In this document: positions 33,673-37,608 of the stretch, one piece after another
Layout: each line of letters begins with the position of its first letter
Position numbering within the stretch: position 1 is the stretch's first letter
NCBI GenBank assembly: GCA_016208255.1
Contig: JACQYK010000056.1
Location: 1 to 37,608, forward strand
Direction of reading: 5' to 3'
DNA length: 37,608 nucleotides
DNA from: Deltaproteobacteria bacterium
Lineage (GTDB): Bacteria; Desulfobacterota; RBG-13-43-22
Position numbers and translations under genes: made by a program
The notes under the pieces: model-generated
Database searches by the model: none
What the model saw: only the letters and a program-made list of their open reading frames with translations
Told to the model about the DNA's origin: nothing

Positions 33673-34626
33673 ATGTCTGAATTTGAATATACCCAAGGGC
33701 TTCATAAATTGGCCGAAGGCGTCTATACGTATTTCCAGCCGCCAGGGGCCTTGGGCGGGAGCAACGCCGGGCTGGTTGTGGACGGAGGTGTTTCGCTTTT
33801 AGTGGATACCTTCTACGACCTCAACCGAACAGGAGACCTTCTTCGGGAAATAAAAAAAATTCCCGGTGCCTGGCCGGTGAATTATTTGATCAACACCCAC
33901 GTGGATGGGGATCACACCTTCGGCAACCAGTTAGTGGAAGGAGCGGAGATTATCGCTTCCAAGGCCTGTGCCGAGGAATTCACCAGAGACATCTCGCCTG
34001 AGTATTACGTGGACTTCCTTAAGAGGGCTCCGACGATGGGTAAGGCCGGAAAGTTTTTTCTCCAGGGACTTGGACAGTATGATTTCGAAGGCATTCGCCT
34101 GACTCCGCCGACCAGGACTTTTGAAGGTCGACTGGACTTGAAGATCGGGGGAAAAGAAGTCAACCTGATCGAGGTCGGACCGGCACACACCGAAGGGGAC
34201 ATCATGGTTTACCTCCCCGGGGACAAGTTGCTTTTCTCCGGCGACGTGGTCATGACCAGCGTCACACCGGTAAGCTGGCACGGGCCATCGGCCAACCTCA
34301 TAAAGGCCATGTCCACGATTCTAGGACTCGAAGTAAACGTTTTGGTGCCTGGGCACGGGCCGATTGTGGATAAAAGCTTTGCTCAAAAGCTGAAAGAATA
34401 TTGGGAATACACGGCTGAAGAAGCCAGGAAGCAATACGACAAAGGGATCAGCGCCCTGGAAGCCGGTATCGCTCTGGCCTCCACCGGAAAGTTTTCAAAT
34501 TTTCCGCTTCCGGCGACCAACATTGCCAACGTTCATATGTTGTATCGTGAATTCTCCGGCGAAGAAACACCGTTGGATAAATTTGCAATTTTGGGAAAAG
34601 TGGCCGAGCTTCTGATCCCGGATTAA
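33673..34626 (+). CDS. Metallo-beta-lactamase-fold hydrolase
   Basis: A 317-residue MBL-fold protein. The metal motif HxDxDH is His76-Val-Asp78-Gly-Asp80-His81 in INTHVDGDHTFGN. Later ligands are the His in GPAHTEGDIMVYLPGD, the Asp in LLFSGDVVMTSV and the His in LVPGHGPIVDK. The N-terminal NAGLVVDGGVSLLVDTFYD is typical of the broad SoxH/glyoxalase-II-like group. No signal peptide is seen. It lies between livK and livH of the second Liv operon, with GGGAGGA before ATG, so it may hydrolyse a thioester, lactone or ester related to the imported compound. The fold and metal site are secure; the substrate is not. Confidence 0.88.
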   Translation: MSEFEYTQGLHKLAEGVYTYFQPPGALGGSNAGLVVDGGVSLLVDTFYDLNRTGDLLREIKKIPGAWPVNYLINTHVDGDHTFGNQLVEGAEIIASKACAEEFTRDISPEYYVDFLKRAPTMGKAGKFFLQGLGQYDFEGIRLTPPTRTFEGRLDLKIGGKEVNLIEVGPAHTEGDIMVYLPGDKLLFSGDVVMTSVTPVSWHGPSANLIKAMSTILGLEVNVLVPGHGPIVDKSFAQKLKEYWEYTAEEARKQYDKGISALEAGIALASTGKFSNFPLPATNIANVHMLYREFSGEETPLDKFAILGKVAELLIPD

Positions 34627-34671
34627 ATCCGGCCGGGAGTTTTAGAAAAAGGGAACAGGTGAATTAGTTCT

Positions 34672-34868
34672 CATCCGGAAAATTTAAATTTCCGGATGGA
34701 AACGAATTAGCATCACAGGTTTTTTAAATCAGCCATTTGTTAGTGACTTAAGGATAAATTTATAAGCAAATTGGATAGAATTTATTATTAAAAGGGCTTT
34801 ATACCCGGACCAAATGAAAAACATCCAGAATGTTCGGATATCCAAATTTAGTTCCGGGTGGTCCGGGT
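34672..34868 (+). promoter_or_regulatory. livH leader with two inverted repeats
   Basis: CATCCGGAAA (34672-34681) pairs perfectly with TTTCCGGATG (34689-34698). Further down ACCCGGACCA (34803-34812) pairs perfectly with TGGTCCGGGT (34859-34868), enclosing 46 bases and ending 15 bp before the livH ATG. The rest of the 257-bp gap is AT-rich with no gene. The second structure would place a long stem next to the ribosome site. Confidence 0.5.
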
Positions 34869-34883
34869 TGGGATGAATAAAAT

Positions 34884-35750
34884 ATGCTTTGGCAAGCCAT
34901 AATCAACGGTATCGCCGTGGGCAGCCTATATGCGCTTTTGGCTCTGGGCTTGGTCCTGATTTTCAAAACCACCACAGTGCTCAACTTCGCCCACGGCGAG
35001 ATGGCCATGATCACCACCTTTGGCGGCCTTTGGCTCATGAGCAATATGGGCCTGCCTTATTGGGTCGCCATCATAGGCGCTCTGGCTTTTGGGGCCTTTA
35101 TCGGTCTTGTGACCGAGCGCATCGTTCGGCCCCTTTTGGATGCTCCGATCCTGAGCCATCTGGTCGTTACTTTGGGTCTGTTTTTCATTATCAACAGCCT
35201 GGCCAGTTTTAAATGGGGCGACCGTTCCTGGGTCTTCCCCAATCCGCTCCAGACGGAGCCCCTTCAATTTATGAATATAATAATTTCACCGCTTCAGCTC
35301 GCAATCCTCGTTGTACTGGTCTTGCTTACCGGTGGGCTCTTCGCCTGGCTGAATTACACCACGGTCGGCATCTCTTTCAAGGCTTCCTGTTCTGATCGAT
35401 TCGCCGCCCAGCTCATGGGCATCAGCAGCAAGAGAGTGGCCCAAATATCCTGGGCCATTGGGTGCGTCCTAGGCGGGATCGCCGGAATTTTGATTGCCCC
35501 ATTGACCAATTTGAGTGTGGACATGATGGGTATGCTGCTGCTCAAAGCCTTTGCCGCAGCGGTGCTCGGGGGAATCCTCAGTCTGCCCGGCGCCATTTTG
35601 GGAGGGTTGACCATCGGGGTGGTGGAGAACATATTCGGCGTGTACGTGGGAACGGAATTGAAAGATACTGTGGCTTTTTCAGCACTCATTGCCATCTTAC
35701 TCATCAGGCCCCAAGGACTCTTGGGCAAACCAGAAGATATCAAACTCTGA
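34884..35750 (+). CDS. livH: Branched-chain-type ABC transporter permease LivH (second Liv system)
   Basis: A 288-residue polytopic membrane protein. It shows the LivH start (IAVGSLYALLALGLVLIFKTTTVLNFAHGEMAMI), the mid-loop TTVGISFKASCSDRFAAQLMGISSKRV and the C-terminal LPGAILGGLTIGVVENIFG ... LIRPQGLLG. It forms the channel with the next gene product. The ribosome site is poor (GGGATGA), and a long stem precedes it, suggesting reduced or regulated translation. The stop is one base from the livM ATG. Confidence 0.92.
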   Translation: MLWQAIINGIAVGSLYALLALGLVLIFKTTTVLNFAHGEMAMITTFGGLWLMSNMGLPYWVAIIGALAFGAFIGLVTERIVRPLLDAPILSHLVVTLGLFFIINSLASFKWGDRSWVFPNPLQTEPLQFMNIIISPLQLAILVVLVLLTGGLFAWLNYTTVGISFKASCSDRFAAQLMGISSKRVAQISWAIGCVLGGIAGILIAPLTNLSVDMMGMLLLKAFAAAVLGGILSLPGAILGGLTIGVVENIFGVYVGTELKDTVAFSALIAILLIRPQGLLGKPEDIKL

Positions 35751-35751
35751 C

Positions 35752-36720
35752 ATGAAAACATCGAAACTGAAATTGAGACCCTTGTGGTTGATCATAACCG
35801 CCTTATTGCTTTGCTTACCCTTGTTTTTAAAAGGATACTACGTTTACGTCCTCAACCTCATGGGGATCTACTTCCTGGTCTCCTTGGGCTTGAACCTTCT
35901 CACCGGTTACTGCGGGCAGATATCCATCGGGCATGCCGCCTTCCTGGCCATCGGCTCTTTCGGTTCGGCGACCATGACCCAGCATTTCGGCTTACCATTC
36001 TGGTTCGCCCTGCCCCTTTCCGGCCTGGCTGGGGCTTTGTTCGCTTTTCTGGTGGGTATTCCTGTTCTGAGATTGAGGCTTATATTCCTGGCCATAGCTA
36101 CTATATGTCTGGGCATTATCACCCATGATCTCTTTTACACCATGGAAAGTATCAGCGGGGGCGCCAATGGAATTATGGTCCTCAAGCCGGCCATCGGTCC
36201 GTTTGTGTTTAAAAGCGACAAAAGTTTTTTCTACATCGTGCTGGTGACCGCAGCTCTTATAACCTATCTGTTGTGGAAAATCGTCCGATCCAAGACCGGT
36301 CGGGCCTTTCTGGCCATCAGGGAAAGTGAACGGGCGGCAGCCGCCATCGGGATCAACATACAAAAATACAGAATGCTGGCTTTTGTAATCAGCGGCTTTT
36401 ACACCGGGATTGCCGGCAGTTTGTATGCTCACATGGTCGGATACCTCAACATCGCCACCTTTGAAATCTTCCTGTCCATTAGCTTTCTGTTCATGATCAT
36501 CATCGGCGGACTGGCTTCGATACCGGGATCCCTGCTTGGGGCAGCTTTTTTGGTCCTGGTCCCGGAAGCCCTGAGGGACGTACCGGGCGCCAAAGAAATA
36601 CAGGTGATTATTTTTGGGGTATTGACGATTGTCTTCATAATCTACCTGCCCGGCGGCCTGGCCACCGCGGGACAAAAGATTAAGAATTGGATCTCGGCAC
36701 ATAGAATGGTAAAGGGATAG
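35752..36720 (+). CDS. livM: Branched-chain-type ABC transporter permease LivM (second Liv system)
   Basis: A 322-residue membrane permease. ATG 35752 was chosen because it is one base after the livH stop (translational coupling) and gives the normal basic N-terminus MKTSKLKLRPLWLI; the frame is open further upstream inside livH. LivM marks are LGLNLLTGYCGQISIGHAAFLAIGSF, RAFLAIRESERAAAAIGINIQKYRM and IIIGGLASIPGSLLGAAFLVLVPE. The stop is TAG, and livG starts 8 bp later. Confidence 0.92.
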   Translation: MKTSKLKLRPLWLIITALLLCLPLFLKGYYVYVLNLMGIYFLVSLGLNLLTGYCGQISIGHAAFLAIGSFGSATMTQHFGLPFWFALPLSGLAGALFAFLVGIPVLRLRLIFLAIATICLGIITHDLFYTMESISGGANGIMVLKPAIGPFVFKSDKSFFYIVLVTAALITYLLWKIVRSKTGRAFLAIRESERAAAAIGINIQKYRMLAFVISGFYTGIAGSLYAHMVGYLNIATFEIFLSISFLFMIIIGGLASIPGSLLGAAFLVLVPEALRDVPGAKEIQVIIFGVLTIVFIIYLPGGLATAGQKIKNWISAHRMVKG

Positions 36721-36728
36721 GTGAGCCT

Positions 36729-37574
36729 ATGGCCCTGTTCGAAGTCAATAATGTCACCGTGAGTTTCGGCGGGCTCATGGCCTTGAACCGCCTGAATCTC
36801 AAGGTGGAGGAGGGTGAAATCATCGGCTTGATCGGACCAAACGGTGCGGGCAAGACCACTATGTTCAACGTGATCAGCCGTTTTGTCAATCCGGATACCG
36901 GTCAGGTTGTCATGAATGGTCAAAATCTGCTGGATCTCAAGCAACATCAGATTGCCGAAACGGGAATCGGCCGCACCTTTCAAAACATAGAGCTATTCCG
37001 TCATCTGACGGTGAGAGATAACCTTCTGATCGGCCAGCATACGCTGATACGCTCCGGGTTTTTCGCCCAGGTGTTTTCGACCAAGACATATAAAAGCCAG
37101 GAGCGGCGCGTCCAGGAAAAGGCTGATGAGCTTTGCGAATATCTAGGCCTGACGGCGATCAAGAATTCTGTAGTTACGTCCTTGCCCATGGGAACCAGAA
37201 AAATACTGGAACTGGCCCGGGCCTTGATTCTGGAGCCCAAGTTGATTCTGCTGGATGAGCCGGCCGCGGGCCTCAACTCTATTGAGGTGGAAACCCTTGT
37301 CGGGGTCATTGAAGAAATCAGGTCCAAGCTAAAGGTTAACGTCCTGCTTATCGAACATCATATGGGTTTGGTGATGAAGCTTTGTGACCGGATATACGTG
37401 TTAAACTTCGGGGAAAAGATCGCTGAAGGCTGTCCGGAAGAAATTCAGAAAAACCCCAAAGTCCGAGAGGCATACTTGGGACAGGAGGATTCGGGTGTTA
37501 TTGCGGATTCAAAACCTAAAAGCTTTCTACGGCGGCTTTCAGGCCCTATGGGGAGTTTCCCTGGAGGTGCCTGA
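36729..37574 (+). CDS. livG: Branched-chain-type ABC transporter ATP-binding protein LivG (second Liv system)
   Basis: A 281-residue intact LivG. Walker A is GPNGAGKTT (about residues 36-44), the Q-loop region GIGRTFQNIELF is at 79-90, the signature-type segment is LPMGTRKILELARAL, Walker B is LILLDEPAAGLN and the H-loop is LLIEHHMG. The last 26 residues or so after AYLGQEDSG are an extension beyond the usual end of the family. That extension overlaps the start of livF by 80 bp in another frame. This is the useful reference for the 111-residue deletion in the first LivG. Confidence 0.93.
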   Translation: MALFEVNNVTVSFGGLMALNRLNLKVEEGEIIGLIGPNGAGKTTMFNVISRFVNPDTGQVVMNGQNLLDLKQHQIAETGIGRTFQNIELFRHLTVRDNLLIGQHTLIRSGFFAQVFSTKTYKSQERRVQEKADELCEYLGLTAIKNSVVTSLPMGTRKILELARALILEPKLILLDEPAAGLNSIEVETLVGVIEEIRSKLKVNVLLIEHHMGLVMKLCDRIYVLNFGEKIAEGCPEEIQKNPKVREAYLGQEDSGVIADSKPKSFLRRLSGPMGSFPGGA

Positions 37575-37608
37575 AAGGATGATCGTGGCCTTGCTCGGCG
37601 CCAACGGC
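37495..37608 (+). CDS. livF: Branched-chain-type ABC transporter ATP-binding protein LivF, N-terminal part (cut by window end)
   Basis: From GTG 37495 the frame reads MLLRIQNLKAFYGGFQALWG, then VSLEVPERMIVALLGANG, running off the window inside Walker A. AGGAGG at 37483-37488 is well placed for this start; TTG 37501 is a less likely alternative. The sequence matches LivF N-termini (first strand, YGxxQAL, then the P-loop). It starts inside livG, giving an 80-bp overlap. Only 38 codons are visible. Confidence 0.85.
   Translation, partial: MLLRIQNLKAFYGGFQALWGVSLEVPERMIVALLGANG

Overview
The window looks like chromosomal DNA of an anaerobic Desulfobacterota (deltaproteobacterial) lineage with moderate G+C. 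This is inferred from the gene mix: branched-chain-type (Liv) ABC importers interleaved with acyl-CoA ligases, family III CoA-transferases and beta-oxidation-type enzymes, a sigma-54 activator, and short dispersed palindromic repeats. No rRNA, tRNA, CRISPR array or intact mobile element was seen. No marker gene fixes the taxon.

Layout. 1-693 is the 3' end of a CocE/NonD-type hydrolase on the plus strand. From 1030 to 23160 nearly everything is on the minus strand. In transcription order this stretch has a D-2-hydroxyacid dehydrogenase, a phosphotriesterase-like hydrolase, an FGGY pentulose kinase, a LacI regulator with two double operators upstream, a PfkB kinase and a TIM-barrel sugar isomerase/epimerase. 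These form a sugar or sugar-acid module. Then comes a first Liv cluster: livK-livH-livM-livG, two CoA-transferases, livF, an acyl-CoA ligase, an exported alpha/beta hydrolase, a second acyl-CoA ligase, a fucose-isomerase-fold protein and a 3-hydroxybutyryl-CoA dehydrogenase. Two genes of this cluster are damaged: livG lacks 111 residues including Walker A, and one acyl-CoA ligase carries a single in-frame TAG.

From 23542 the plus strand carries an Ldh2-family dehydrogenase. Next is a scar (24934-25140) that joins an integrase N-terminus to the 5' end of a decayed regulator. A sigma-54-type promoter follows, driving a PaaK-like ligase, a thiolase and an SMP-30-type hydrolase. A 1047-residue sigma-54 activator (TPR, GAF, AAA+, Fis HTH) lies on the minus strand. 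Divergent from it is a second sigma-54-type promoter, driving a second Liv operon: livK, a metallo-beta-lactamase-fold hydrolase, livH, livM, livG and livF, the last cut by the window end.

How it fits together. The two sigma-54 control regions are paralogous over about 250 bp. They share a 40-bp upstream block at exactly the same distance (78 bp) from the -24 GG. The simplest reading is that the surviving activator controls both operons, coupling uptake of an organic acid (second Liv system) to its CoA activation and thiolytic cleavage (PaaK-like ligase plus thiolase). The substrate cannot be read from sequence. The scar suggests the first promoter once had its own divergent activator, lost in a rearrangement involving an integrase gene.
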